From: SMBSF63 sp034003545
GTDB taxonomy: Bacteria; Chloroflexota; Anaerolineae; Anaerolineales; Anaerolineaceae
NCBI GenBank assembly: GCA_964447155.1
Contig: CAYURM010000004.1
Location: forward strand, 104,209 to 168,208
Direction: 5' to 3'
Length of the DNA: 64,000 bases
Below, piece by piece: positions 41,955-49,953 of the stretch (its first letter is position 1; every line of letters starts with the position of its first letter). The position numbers and the translations under genes are program-made. The notes under the pieces are model-generated. The model saw nothing but the letters and a program-made list of their open reading frames with translations, was not told the DNA's origin and made no database searches.

Positions 41955-41989
41955 ACAGGCTGCCTGAACAGGCAGTCTGTTTTTATTTT
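41955..41989 (+). terminator. intrinsic terminator (attenuator) in front of metB
   Basis: ACAGGCTGCCTG (41955-41966) and CAGGCAGTCTGT (41969-41980) form a 12-bp stem with one G-U pair and a 2-nt nominal loop, followed by TTTTATTTT (41981-41989). It ends 20 nt before the metB ATG, with only the ribosome site AGAGGAG in between. Confidence 0.88.
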
Positions 41990-42009
41990 CTCACTAGAGG
42001 AGCAGCAGC

Positions 42010-43257
42010 ATGACCTTGCCCAAAACACACGTCTCGTCCACTACTTCCGTCACATCCACCATATTACACGGCCACTCTACCCGCGCCGTACATGCCGGCG
42101 CAAAAAGAAAAAAACCCTATCACGCTCTGATAGAACCCATTGTTCAAACAGCCACCTATGCTTTTGATGATCTTGCTGACATCCAGGCTTTCATCGCCGC
42201 GAAAGAGCAGGGCAGCGTCACACACGATGACTATGGACGATATGGGAACCCGACGGTTCAAGCCGTTGAATCCCGCATCGCAGCGTTAGAAAACGCAGAC
42301 AGCGCGCTCTTATTGTCCTCCGGCATGGCTGCGATAACAACTACTCTTCTGGCTCTGCTCCGGTCAGATGATCATATCATCATTACCGATGACTGTTACA
42401 AACGCACCCGTGAATTCATTGAAACCTTCTTTGCTCGTTATGGCGTATCCTGCACCACAGTGCCCATGGGAAATTTTGAAGCCATCGCATCGGCAATTAC
42501 ACCAAAAACGCGCATCATCATTTCAGAAACCCCTACCAACCCTTATCTGCGGGTACTGGATATCGACCGGCTGGTGCAAATAGCAAAAACTCATAATCTG
42601 CTGACTCTTCTCGACACAACCTTCGCCACACCCATTAATCTCCGCCCTGCCCAATTTGGTGTTGATCTGATCATCCATTCTGGCACAAAATACCTTGGCG
42701 GACATCATGACTTGTTGGCGGGAACGGTTGTGGGGCGAGAAGATTTGATTGACCAGATCAGGGAACATCTAGGCATGCTGGGTGGAATCATCAGTCCGCA
42801 AAACGCATTCCTCCTTGGGAGAGGGCTAAAAACCCTGGCACTTCGCGTTCGCCACCAAAACAATAACGCCCAACAAGTGGCCGAATATCTGGAAAGCCAT
42901 CCAGGAATTGAGCAGGTCTGGTACCCGGGACTGCTATCTCACCCCGACCATGAAATTGCAACCCGACAAATGGAAGGGTTTGGCGGCGTGGTCTCGTTTA
43001 CGCTTTGCGGAACCCTGGACGAAACCGCCGCCTTTATTGATCGTATGCGTCTCCCCTATATCACTCCTTCGCTGGGCGGCACTGAAAGTCTGATCAGCCA
43101 ACCCGCCCTTATGTCTTACTACAAACTGACAGGCGCTGAGCGTCAAGCCATTGGTATTCCAGATAATCTGGTACGCTTTGCTCTTGGCATTGAAGATATC
43201 GAAGATGTACTTGCTGACCTGGAACAGGCACTTGGGCGAAAACAAAATGCCGTCTAG
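42010..43257 (+). CDS. metB: cystathionine gamma-synthase (plant-type)
   Basis: A 415-residue PLP enzyme of the trans-sulphuration family. RYGNPTVQAVESRIAALENA and SSGMAAITTTLLALL are family motifs; the PLP lysine is in HSGTKYLGGHHDLLAG. The segment TDDCYKRTREFIETFF is closer to plant cystathionine gamma-synthases than to the lyases, which usually have a glycine-rich stretch there. It would condense an activated homoserine with cysteine; methionine gamma-lyase or O-acylhomoserine sulphhydrylase cannot be fully excluded. AGAGGAG precedes the start. It overlaps the aspartokinase start by 11 bp. Confidence 0.82.
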   Translation: MTLPKTHVSSTTSVTSTILHGHSTRAVHAGAKRKKPYHALIEPIVQTATYAFDDLADIQAFIAAKEQGSVTHDDYGRYGNPTVQAVESRIAALENADSALLLSSGMAAITTTLLALLRSDDHIIITDDCYKRTREFIETFFARYGVSCTTVPMGNFEAIASAITPKTRIIISETPTNPYLRVLDIDRLVQIAKTHNLLTLLDTTFATPINLRPAQFGVDLIIHSGTKYLGGHHDLLAGTVVGREDLIDQIREHLGMLGGIISPQNAFLLGRGLKTLALRVRHQNNNAQQVAEYLESHPGIEQVWYPGLLSHPDHEIATRQMEGFGGVVSFTLCGTLDETAAFIDRMRLPYITPSLGGTESLISQPALMSYYKLTGAERQAIGIPDNLVRFALGIEDIEDVLADLEQALGRKQNAV

Positions 43258-44680
43258 TCCCCCTGCCAAAACAGAAAAAACGCTGGTGATGAAATTTGGC
43301 GGCACCTCAGTTGGCTCAATGGAAGGACTGAAACAAGTGATCGCGATTGTCAGCGCCGCTTCCCGGAATTGGCAGCATGTAATTGTCATAGCATCCGCCT
43401 TTAGCGGGGTGACCACCAACTTGCTGGCTAGTGCCACTTCCGCCGCGCAGGGAAACTTGCAGCCTTATGAAAACACCCTAACCGAGCTGCGCCATCGGCA
43501 TATGCTCATGCTGAACGCATTCTCTGCTGAAGTTCCGGCAAATGAGCATTGGCGAAAAACTTTGCGGCAACTAATCGATCAGTTTTCGCAGTTAATCCTG
43601 GCAATCGCCGCCATTGGCGAATCCTCTCCACGCACTCTGGATGCTGTCGCGTCATTAGGCGAACGCCTGTCTGTATGTATTCTTACCGCGGCACTACAAT
43701 CTGCAGGGATTTCTGCCGATTCAGTCAATGCCACCCAACTCATTCGTACAAACGACCAATTCCAAAACGCCATTCCAGACACCCAGCTTACTCGACAACA
43801 AACCCGCCGCGCCCTTTCTCCCCTGCTTCAACGCGGAATAACACCCATCGTTACTGGCTTTATCGGTGCGGCGGCCTGCGGTACAGTAACCACCCTGGGG
43901 CGCGGCGGCAGCGATTATTCTGCTTCCCTGATCACTGCACTGCTGCCAGCTGACGAACTATGGATCTGGACAGATGTTGATGGCGTTATGACAGCCGACC
44001 CGCGCGTTGTATCAGGAGCGAAAACAATCCCCATCATCTCCTACCGGGAAGTTGCGGAGTTGGCTTACTATGGTGCTAAGGTTTTGCACCCCAAAAGCAT
44101 CCGCCCCGTGATCGAAGCAGACATACCTTTACGTGTGCTGAATACATTTAATCCACAATCACCGGGAACATTACTCACCAATGATGAGTACCCATCCAAC
44201 GGAACCACTATCAAAGCGGTAACGGCCTTTCGCGATATGAGGATGATCACCGTCGAAGGCCGTGGCATGCTTGGTGTGCCAGGCGTAGCAGCACGCATCT
44301 TTTCCGCCGTGGCAACCACTGGAGCCACCGTCCCCTTAATTACCGAAGCCTCCTCCGAACAGTCGCTCACCTTTGCCATACCTTCTACAATGACACAACA
44401 GGTACTTGCAGTACTTCACAACGAATTGGCTTCGGAAATTTCCAATCGCAATATCGACCGAGTGTGGGCAACAGCAGAAGTTGTCATTATCACCGCAGTG
44501 TGTCCCGCAATGCGCACAAAACTGGGCGTTGCCGGCCGCGTTTTCAGTACGCTGGGAGAAGCGGAAGTTAATGTGCTGGCAATCTCGCATGGCTCATCCG
44601 ATGTTTCGATCAGCCTCGTCGTTTCAGTTGAAGATTGGCAGCGCACTGTTATCGCTCTGCACGCCCTGACGTCTGGCTAA
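43247..44680 (+). CDS. lysC: aspartate kinase with C-terminal ACT domains
   Basis: A 477-residue monofunctional aspartokinase, phosphorylating aspartate at the head of the Met/Thr/Lys pathway. Visible are KFGGTSVGSMEGLKQV, the TTLGRGGSDYSASLITALL nucleotide-binding segment and DVDGVMTADPRVV. Two ACT domains lie after about residue 325 (MITVEGRGMLGVPGVAARIF and VIITAVCPAMRTKLGVAGRV), so feedback by lysine and/or threonine is expected. The start overlaps metB; an internal ATG at MKFGGTS is the alternative. It is placed under the Met leader together with metB. Confidence 0.92.
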   Translation: MPSSPPAKTEKTLVMKFGGTSVGSMEGLKQVIAIVSAASRNWQHVIVIASAFSGVTTNLLASATSAAQGNLQPYENTLTELRHRHMLMLNAFSAEVPANEHWRKTLRQLIDQFSQLILAIAAIGESSPRTLDAVASLGERLSVCILTAALQSAGISADSVNATQLIRTNDQFQNAIPDTQLTRQQTRRALSPLLQRGITPIVTGFIGAAACGTVTTLGRGGSDYSASLITALLPADELWIWTDVDGVMTADPRVVSGAKTIPIISYREVAELAYYGAKVLHPKSIRPVIEADIPLRVLNTFNPQSPGTLLTNDEYPSNGTTIKAVTAFRDMRMITVEGRGMLGVPGVAARIFSAVATTGATVPLITEASSEQSLTFAIPSTMTQQVLAVLHNELASEISNRNIDRVWATAEVVIITAVCPAMRTKLGVAGRVFSTLGEAEVNVLAISHGSSDVSISLVVSVEDWQRTVIALHALTSG

Positions 44681-45163
44681 AAATTTAAAAAATACAACAC
44701 CCTGTTCTCAATACCCTGGAGAAATATGAAAACCCAACACATTAAAGCAATCCTTTTTGACCTTGACGGCACACTGCTTAAAAACGATATGCGAGATTTC
44801 ATGAATCGATATTACCAGCTTCTTACCGCTCGATTCGCTCATCTGGCATCTGCTAAAAACTTCCTTGCCGCAATGGACAAGGCTGCGCATGCAATGATCG
44901 CCAATCCGGGCACAAAAACAAACGCTGAGGTTTTTGACGAAGTTTTCTTCTCGATGGTTGGCTTTGAAAAATCAGACTCACTTCAAATCTTTGAAGATTT
45001 TTATCAGACCGATTTCCCAAAACTCTACAAAGAAACCAAAGCAGATCCCGAAGCTCCCCTGCTCGTTCATAAAGCGAAAGCAAAAGGGATTATCTGCGTT
45101 TTGGCAACCAACCCTCTTTTTCCTCATGCAGCAACCCGGCAGCGCTTAAACTGGGCTGGTTTG

Positions 45164-45171
45164 CAAATGGA
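45164..45171 (+). repeat. target site duplication, left copy
   Basis: CAAATGGA, repeated exactly at 47771-47778. An 8-bp duplication fits IS21-family transposition. Confidence 0.9.
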
Positions 45172-45177
45172 TGCAAA

Positions 45178-45268
45178 ATCCGGGGCATGCCGTCCACTAA
45201 TTCCGGAGCATGTCGGCCACTAATTCCGGGGGATGTCGGCCATTGATTCCGGAGTATGTCGGCCACTT
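45178..45268 (+). repeat. four tandem 22-23 bp units at the IS left end
   Basis: Units start at 45178, 45200, 45223 and 45246; each contains ATtCCGG, ATG and TCGGCCA. The right end has inverse matches near 47724-47735 (AGTGGCCGACAT). They are expected to be transposase-binding sites; their spacing resembles a direct-repeat array but there are no spacers. Confidence 0.85.
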
Positions 45269-45378
45269 TTTCGGAGCGCCCGGAATAGGTGGCCGGGATC
45301 AAACGGAAACATAAACAAAACTGGTCAGTTTCAACAAACTATGCCATGCTTGGCCTCAATTCAAACAAGGAGGCCAAC

Positions 45379-46908
45379 ATGGCACAAAGGATACTGACCG
45401 TGAGAAAGATCAAAGAAATATTACGCCTGAGATGGGCATTGGGGCTGAGCGAGCGCCAGGTAGGTGCAAGTCTGAAGGTTGCACACAGCACTGTGGGGGA
45501 ATATGTAAAACGAGCGCAACGTTCAGGGCTGGATTGGGCTCAAGTAGAGAATATGACGGAAGCAGAGCTAAAAGACAGACTGTTCCCGGTGAAGGAAACC
45601 GACTCAGCCACACGTCCACAACCCGACTGGCAACAGATTGAAATCGAACTGCAATCAAAAGGGGTAACGCGGATGCTGTTGTGGAAGGAATACATAACAG
45701 AGCATCCCGATGGCTATGGATACAGCCAATTTTGCGAGCACTATCGCCGCTGGAGGAAAGCGCAAGAAAAACCCGTATTGCGCATTCCGAAGAAAATGGG
45801 GGAAGAAGCGCAAGTCGATTATGCAGGCAAGACTGTGCCGATCAATGATCGGCACACCGGGGAAATCACGCAGGCAGAGATCTTTGTGGGGGTGTTGAGT
45901 GCCAGCGGACTGATCTACGCCGAAGCGCATCTCAGTCAAAGTTTACCCAACTGGGTACGTGCACATGTACGCATGTTTGACTTCTTTGGCGGGACACCTA
46001 AAATTCTTCGACCTGATAACCTCAAAGCAGGCGTCACCAAGCCCAACTTTTACGAACCTGATCTCAACCCCACCTACCATGAACTTTCCAGGCATTACGG
46101 CGTGGCGGTAATCCCTGCGCGAGTGGCAAAACCCAGGGACAAAGGGTTGGGAGAGAATGCTGTGCTCCAGGTCGAGCGCTGGGTGTTGGCACCACTGCGC
46201 AAAGAGCGCTTCTTCAGTGTTCAGGATCTCAACAAAGCGATGCGTCCGCTCCTGGCCTGGCTCAACGATCGCGAACGCACAAACAAGGCGCCTTCGCGCC
46301 GCACGGTGTTTGAACAGCATGAGAAACCTGTTTTGCAGCCGCTGCCTGCATATCCTTTTGAGTACCTCGAAGTTAAGCACGCCAAAGTCAATCTTGATTA
46401 TCATGTCAGCTTCAAGAAACACCTCTACAGCGTTCCTCACCAATATACACGCAAAACGGTACTGATCCGTGCCAGTGAACGCCTGGTAGAGATCTATTGC
46501 GACCAGAAACGGATCGCTTGTCATGTGCGCTGTGACCATCCTGGATACAGTACTGAAAAAGAGCATCTGCCTGCTAATCATCGCTGGTATCTGGAATGGT
46601 CGCCGGAACGTTTCGTGAAATGGGCCAGCCAGATTGGTCCGCAAGCGGAAGGCCTGATTCAGGCAGCACTGGCTTCCCGCCGCCATCCCGAGCAGGCCTA
46701 TCGCACCTGCCTGGGTATTCTTAAATTAGCGAACTCTTCTTCCCCGCAGTTGCTTGAAGCAGCCTGCGGCCTGGCGCTGGAATGCAATGCGACCAGCTAC
46801 AAAGCTGTCAAACGCATATTGGAAACAAAAAAGGATGTACTCGAAGCAAGTTCTCAGCCAGAACCTGTTGCTCACGAGAACATCCGTGGTCAAAACTATT
46901 ATACCTAA
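45379..46908 (+). CDS. istA: IS21-family transposase IstA
   Basis: A 509-residue DDE transposase. The N-terminal helix-turn-helix is in RWALGLSERQVGASLKVAHS; the integrase core shows the catalytic acids in EEAQVDYAGKTV, LRPDNLKAGV and GLGENAVLQVERWVL. Start 45379 (MAQRILTVRKIKEIL) is chosen because AAGGAGG lies 6 bp upstream; the open frame extends 30 codons further without a site. Confidence 0.95.
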   Translation: MAQRILTVRKIKEILRLRWALGLSERQVGASLKVAHSTVGEYVKRAQRSGLDWAQVENMTEAELKDRLFPVKETDSATRPQPDWQQIEIELQSKGVTRMLLWKEYITEHPDGYGYSQFCEHYRRWRKAQEKPVLRIPKKMGEEAQVDYAGKTVPINDRHTGEITQAEIFVGVLSASGLIYAEAHLSQSLPNWVRAHVRMFDFFGGTPKILRPDNLKAGVTKPNFYEPDLNPTYHELSRHYGVAVIPARVAKPRDKGLGENAVLQVERWVLAPLRKERFFSVQDLNKAMRPLLAWLNDRERTNKAPSRRTVFEQHEKPVLQPLPAYPFEYLEVKHAKVNLDYHVSFKKHLYSVPHQYTRKTVLIRASERLVEIYCDQKRIACHVRCDHPGYSTEKEHLPANHRWYLEWSPERFVKWASQIGPQAEGLIQAALASRRHPEQAYRTCLGILKLANSSSPQLLEAACGLALECNATSYKAVKRILETKKDVLEASSQPEPVAHENIRGQNYYT

Positions 46909-46926
46909 AGATTGGAGGTCTTACCC

Positions 46927-47688
46927 GTGTCATCTATCTCAACTCGTCAAACCCTGCTTGACCAGCTTGCCGTCCTGCGTCTGCCTGCTTTTCGTCAGGC
47001 GCTTGAAGCACAATTCGCTTCACCGCATTATGACGACCTCTCCTTCGAGGAACGCCCGGCTCTGCTAGTTGAACAGGAGCATCTTCAGCGTCAGGACAAC
47101 CGCCTGCGCCGCCGTCTTCGTCAGGCCCGCTTCCAGCAGACCGCAATGATCCAGGATATTGATTTCTCTGCCAAACGAGGTTTGCAACGTCAGTTTGTGC
47201 TGCAACTGGCCCAGAATACCTGGATCCACAAGGGACTCAATTTGATTGTCCTCGGCGCCACCGGGTCAGGGAAAACTTTTCTCTCCTGTGCACTTGGCAG
47301 AGCTGCGTGTGAACAAGATCTCACCGTTCGTTACTTCCGCCTGCCGCGTTTTTTCCAGGAGGTCAAAACCGCTCAATTAGAAGGTGTTTATCCCCGCTTG
47401 ATCAAGACACTTGCTAAAACTGATTTGCTTATCCTCGATGACTGGCTCCGCGACAGTCTTTCTTTGACTGATGCGCAGTCCCTGCTGGATATCCTTGATG
47501 ATCGTTATGGCCGCAGTGCCACGATGGTGGCTACCCAACTTCCCATTGCTGCCTGGGTTTCCCGCATTCCTGACCCTACACTAGCTGATGCCATCCTCGA
47601 CCGCCTGGTTCACAATGCTCACCGCTTGGAATTACTCGGAGAGTCGCAAAGGAAAATCCGTTCCGAAGCCATCTTGTCGGCCACTTGA
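46927..47688 (+). CDS. istB: IS21-family helper ATPase IstB
   Basis: A 253-residue DnaC-like AAA+ ATPase required for IS21 transposition. Walker A is VLGATGSGKTFLSCALG, Walker B TDLLILDDWLRDSL, and the C-terminus ELLGESQRKIRSE is typical. GTG at 46927 has GGAGG 8 bp upstream and is preferred to a TTG five codons earlier. Confidence 0.94.
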   Translation: MSSISTRQTLLDQLAVLRLPAFRQALEAQFASPHYDDLSFEERPALLVEQEHLQRQDNRLRRRLRQARFQQTAMIQDIDFSAKRGLQRQFVLQLAQNTWIHKGLNLIVLGATGSGKTFLSCALGRAACEQDLTVRYFRLPRFFQEVKTAQLEGVYPRLIKTLAKTDLLILDDWLRDSLSLTDAQSLLDILDDRYGRSATMVATQLPIAAWVSRIPDPTLADAILDRLVHNAHRLELLGESQRKIRSEAILSAT

Positions 47689-47770
47689 TGTATAATCCGC
47701 TTACCAGTTTTGTTTTCTCGAAAAGTGGCCGACATAAACCGGAATCACTGGATTTTTTCACCGGAATCCA

Positions 47771-47778
47771 CAAATGGA
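47771..47778 (+). repeat. target site duplication, right copy
   Basis: CAAATGGA, identical to 45164-45171; the interrupted reading frame resumes at its first base. Confidence 0.9.
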
Positions 47779-48059
47779 GGACTTTTCCCTGGTGACCACG
47801 TATGAAAACAGCCGGGCAGCCAAACCAAATCTAAAATATTACCGTGATATCCTTAGTTTTATCAATCAACCCGCAGAATCCTGCTTGATGGTTGGCGATC
47901 AGGCCTGGGATATGGTTGCAGGAGAATTGGGAATGCAAACATATCTGGTTCGCAGCCCTAATACGGATATGACCACAACCATGCCTACGCCAACTGCCGA
48001 AGGAACGTTGGCAGATCTTTGCGCTCTGCTATAAATTCAATTGGGCGAAAGTCTCCCCC

Positions 48060-48090
48060 AAAAAAAACTCGCCAGTAAAAACTGGCGAGT
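48060..48090 (-). terminator. terminator between the HAD remnant and the CPBP gene
   Basis: ACTCGCCAGT (48067-48076) and ACTGGCGAGT (48081-48090) form a 10-bp stem with a 4-nt loop. On the minus strand it is followed by TTTTTTT, so it mainly ends the CPBP transcript; the plus-strand tail is only TTT. Confidence 0.88.
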
Positions 48091-48108
48091 TTGGGGAATA
48101 TAATGAAG

Positions 48109-49077
48109 TTACTCGACCGAATCGATGGTTGTGACCTCTTTGATTTCAACCTGTGGCAATGCCAAACCTTTTGGAGACGAGAAAAGGATCATCGCAACAA
48201 CACTGAAGCCAATTGAACCAATTACTCCTACTGGCATGGGACCCAACAGCGGGTTTACATCTCCCTGCACAAGCAAAACCCCAATTCCGGCGATGCCATT
48301 GATCGCTCCGTGGGCGATCACCGCCGGCCACACACTGCCACCACGTATCGTTACCCACCCAATAAATGTTCCCAGCACAATACAGAACCATATCATTGCC
48401 AGTGGGCCAAGCCATGGCGCTCCAGGATAGTCCAATCCATAATTGTGTCCCATCAATATGACAGGCCAATGCCAGACACCCCAAATAATCCCCACCAACA
48501 GGATCGCTTTACGGGCATTCATCATACTCATTAGTTTTGGCTGCAAATATGCCCGCCAGCCAAATTCTTCACCAAATGTGGGCAGCGCATTAAGTACTGG
48601 GGCAATCACCATCGCCTGAATCGTCTGCACAATCACAATGATCCACGGGTTAATTTCAGGCAAAGCCTGCCCTGCAGTAGCAGCATTGCCCTCAAGCATC
48701 CCGCGCAACACCGTCAAATTCGAATCATAACTGGCAGGGAAAATCAAAAAGAAAACCAAAGCCCCAAAAATCGTCAAGAGTCCCGGCCCAAACCATGCAG
48801 CCAGCCAATACTTCCATCCACTCTTGAATTTTGGCCGCAAATAAGCGTTTTGCCAGCCTTCCCGGGTAATAATTCGCGTTAACAGATTTGCCAAAGCTGG
48901 CGCTCCCATATAAGTTGTTGCCAGCAGCACCAAGGCCAGCGAGATGTTTCCGGCAACCGTTGGGCTATTTACCAACCCGCCGGTCAAATAGATCACCAAG
49001 CCAGTTATCCAGGCAATTCCAAAAGAAATAGCCAGATAAAGATACACCCTTCTTTTTTCCAGTGCACTGCTATTCAT
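48109..49077 (-). CDS. CPBP-family intramembrane glutamic protease
   Basis: A 322-residue protein with about eight hydrophobic segments. The family's catalytic pair is in PTFGEEFGWRAYLQ (EExxxR), and the downstream histidine motifs are GVWHWPVIL and VIAHGAING. These Abi/CaaX-type enzymes process membrane-bound peptides or confer bacteriocin self-protection. No bacteriocin gene is visible alongside. Confidence 0.9.
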   Translation of the reverse strand: MNSSALEKRRVYLYLAISFGIAWITGLVIYLTGGLVNSPTVAGNISLALVLLATTYMGAPALANLLTRIITREGWQNAYLRPKFKSGWKYWLAAWFGPGLLTIFGALVFFLIFPASYDSNLTVLRGMLEGNAATAGQALPEINPWIIVIVQTIQAMVIAPVLNALPTFGEEFGWRAYLQPKLMSMMNARKAILLVGIIWGVWHWPVILMGHNYGLDYPGAPWLGPLAMIWFCIVLGTFIGWVTIRGGSVWPAVIAHGAINGIAGIGVLLVQGDVNPLLGPMPVGVIGSIGFSVVAMILFSSPKGLALPQVEIKEVTTIDSVE

Positions 49078-49102
49078 AATACTTCATCCTTTACAATCGT
49101 AA

Positions 49103-49816
49103 CTATTCCAGCGCGTTCCCAAGCCGCCGAACGCGCCTGCGCTCGATCAGTGGATACACACCGTACGCCACCGGAAACACCAGCGAAATCAAAATCGGTG
49201 CCCACTGAGGCTGCTCTATCGTAACCACAATCCAGAACAGAAAGACACCGTATACCGCAGCGATAAACTTCATTACATGCTGCATTTTAGGTGTGCTGAA
49301 CGACAAGAATCGTATCGGCACAAACACCATCACGGAAAAGATGGACAAGATGATCGCATTCACTGTTGGCGATAGCTGGAACAGATATAAATACAAAATG
49401 AGCAAATTCCAAAAACTTGGGAACCCGGTAAAATACCCGTCAGCTGTTTTGGCTGCAACCTGACAAAAACCATACGCCGAAGACAGCAGAACTGCCCCTA
49501 AGGCAATCATCCCCCAACCAGACACCAAACCAAATTGGTAAGCAAAAAACACCGGCAGGAACGTAAAATTGATGTAATCTGTAATGTCATCCAGTTTGCG
49601 GCCATCAAAAGAAGACGCCCATCGCTTTACATCCCACGCTCGTGCCAGCGTGCCGTCGCTGCTGTCCAGAAATAATGCCACACCCAGCCACAAAAATACT
49701 TGTTGGGCCTCACCCTGCACAATCGCATTGAGCGCCATGAACCCGGCGAGAATGCCCAATCCAGTATATAAATGTACAAACCATGCACGTGCTACCAACC
49801 ACCGATTTTTCATCAT
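49103..49816 (-). CDS. CDP-alcohol phosphatidyltransferase, phosphatidylcholine synthase-like
   Basis: A 237-residue membrane protein with about seven hydrophobic segments. The CDP-alcohol phosphotransferase motif is split across SSDGTLARAWDV and SSFDGRKLDDITDYINF, matching DGxxAR...G...D...D with the catalytic aspartates. The FDGRKLDDITDY variant and the GFPSFWNLLILYLYL segment resemble bacterial phosphatidylcholine synthase (Pcs), which joins choline to CDP-diacylglycerol. Other lipid head groups remain possible. Confidence 0.78.
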   Translation of the reverse strand: MMKNRWLVARAWFVHLYTGLGILAGFMALNAIVQGEAQQVFLWLGVALFLDSSDGTLARAWDVKRWASSFDGRKLDDITDYINFTFLPVFFAYQFGLVSGWGMIALGAVLLSSAYGFCQVAAKTADGYFTGFPSFWNLLILYLYLFQLSPTVNAIILSIFSVMVFVPIRFLSFSTPKMQHVMKFIAAVYGVFLFWIVVTIEQPQWAPILISLVFPVAYGVYPLIERRRVRRLGNALE

Positions 49817-49903
49817 TTTCTTCCTGTAGGTAAAAGTATGAGAACAGCTTATTCGTAACTGATTCTATCATTAGTTTTGATGGAACAAAGGATTTTAACT
49901 CAT

Positions 49904-49935
49904 AGCGGCGCCGGCAAATCAGAGCCGGCGCCGCT
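49904..49935 (-). terminator. GC-rich 12-bp hairpin after the LCP gene
   Basis: AGCGGCGCCGGC (49904-49915) pairs with GCCGGCGCCGCT (49924-49935) around an 8-nt loop, 19 nt after the LCP stop. It has no U-tract, so it is a likely but unproven terminator. Confidence 0.6.
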
Positions 49936-49953
49936 ATAACACAGCTGCAAAAA

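Larger units (their letters stand above)
45172..47770 (+). mobile_element. IS21-family insertion sequence, 2599 bp
   Basis: The element starts TGCAAAATCCGG and ends CCGGAATCCA, giving the TG...CA termini of the family, and is bounded by CAAATGGA on both sides. It carries istA and istB in the direction of the interrupted gene. Multiple terminal repeats with the core TGTCGGCCAC and ATTCCGG are present at the left end (45178-45268) and in inverse orientation at the right end (47724-47770). Both genes look intact, so it is probably still mobile. Confidence 0.95.
44726..48034 (+). pseudogene. HAD hydrolase gene split by an IS21-family insertion
   Basis: The 5' part (44726-45171) encodes 148 residues with motif I FDLDGTLLKND and motif II LATNPLFP. 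The 3' part (47771-48034) resumes in the same frame with QMEDFSLVTTYEN, the motif III lysine in AAKPNLKYY and motif IV MVGDQAWDMVAGE. Removing the element and one copy of the 8-bp duplication joins the halves into an uninterrupted 233-residue phosphatase. Disruption is therefore recent. A read-through product from the 5' part gains only a few IS-encoded residues and lacks motifs III and IV, so it should be inactive. Confidence 0.95.

Noticed and set aside
41744..42009. SAM riboswitch or T-box in front of metB
   Set aside because: I looked for the SAM-I core and the T-box GGUGG-type antiterminator and found neither; the Met-rich ORF explains the terminator better.
45178..45268. Short CRISPR-like direct repeats
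   Set aside because: The units are contiguous without spacers and lie at the end of an IS21 element, where multiple transposase-binding repeats are expected.
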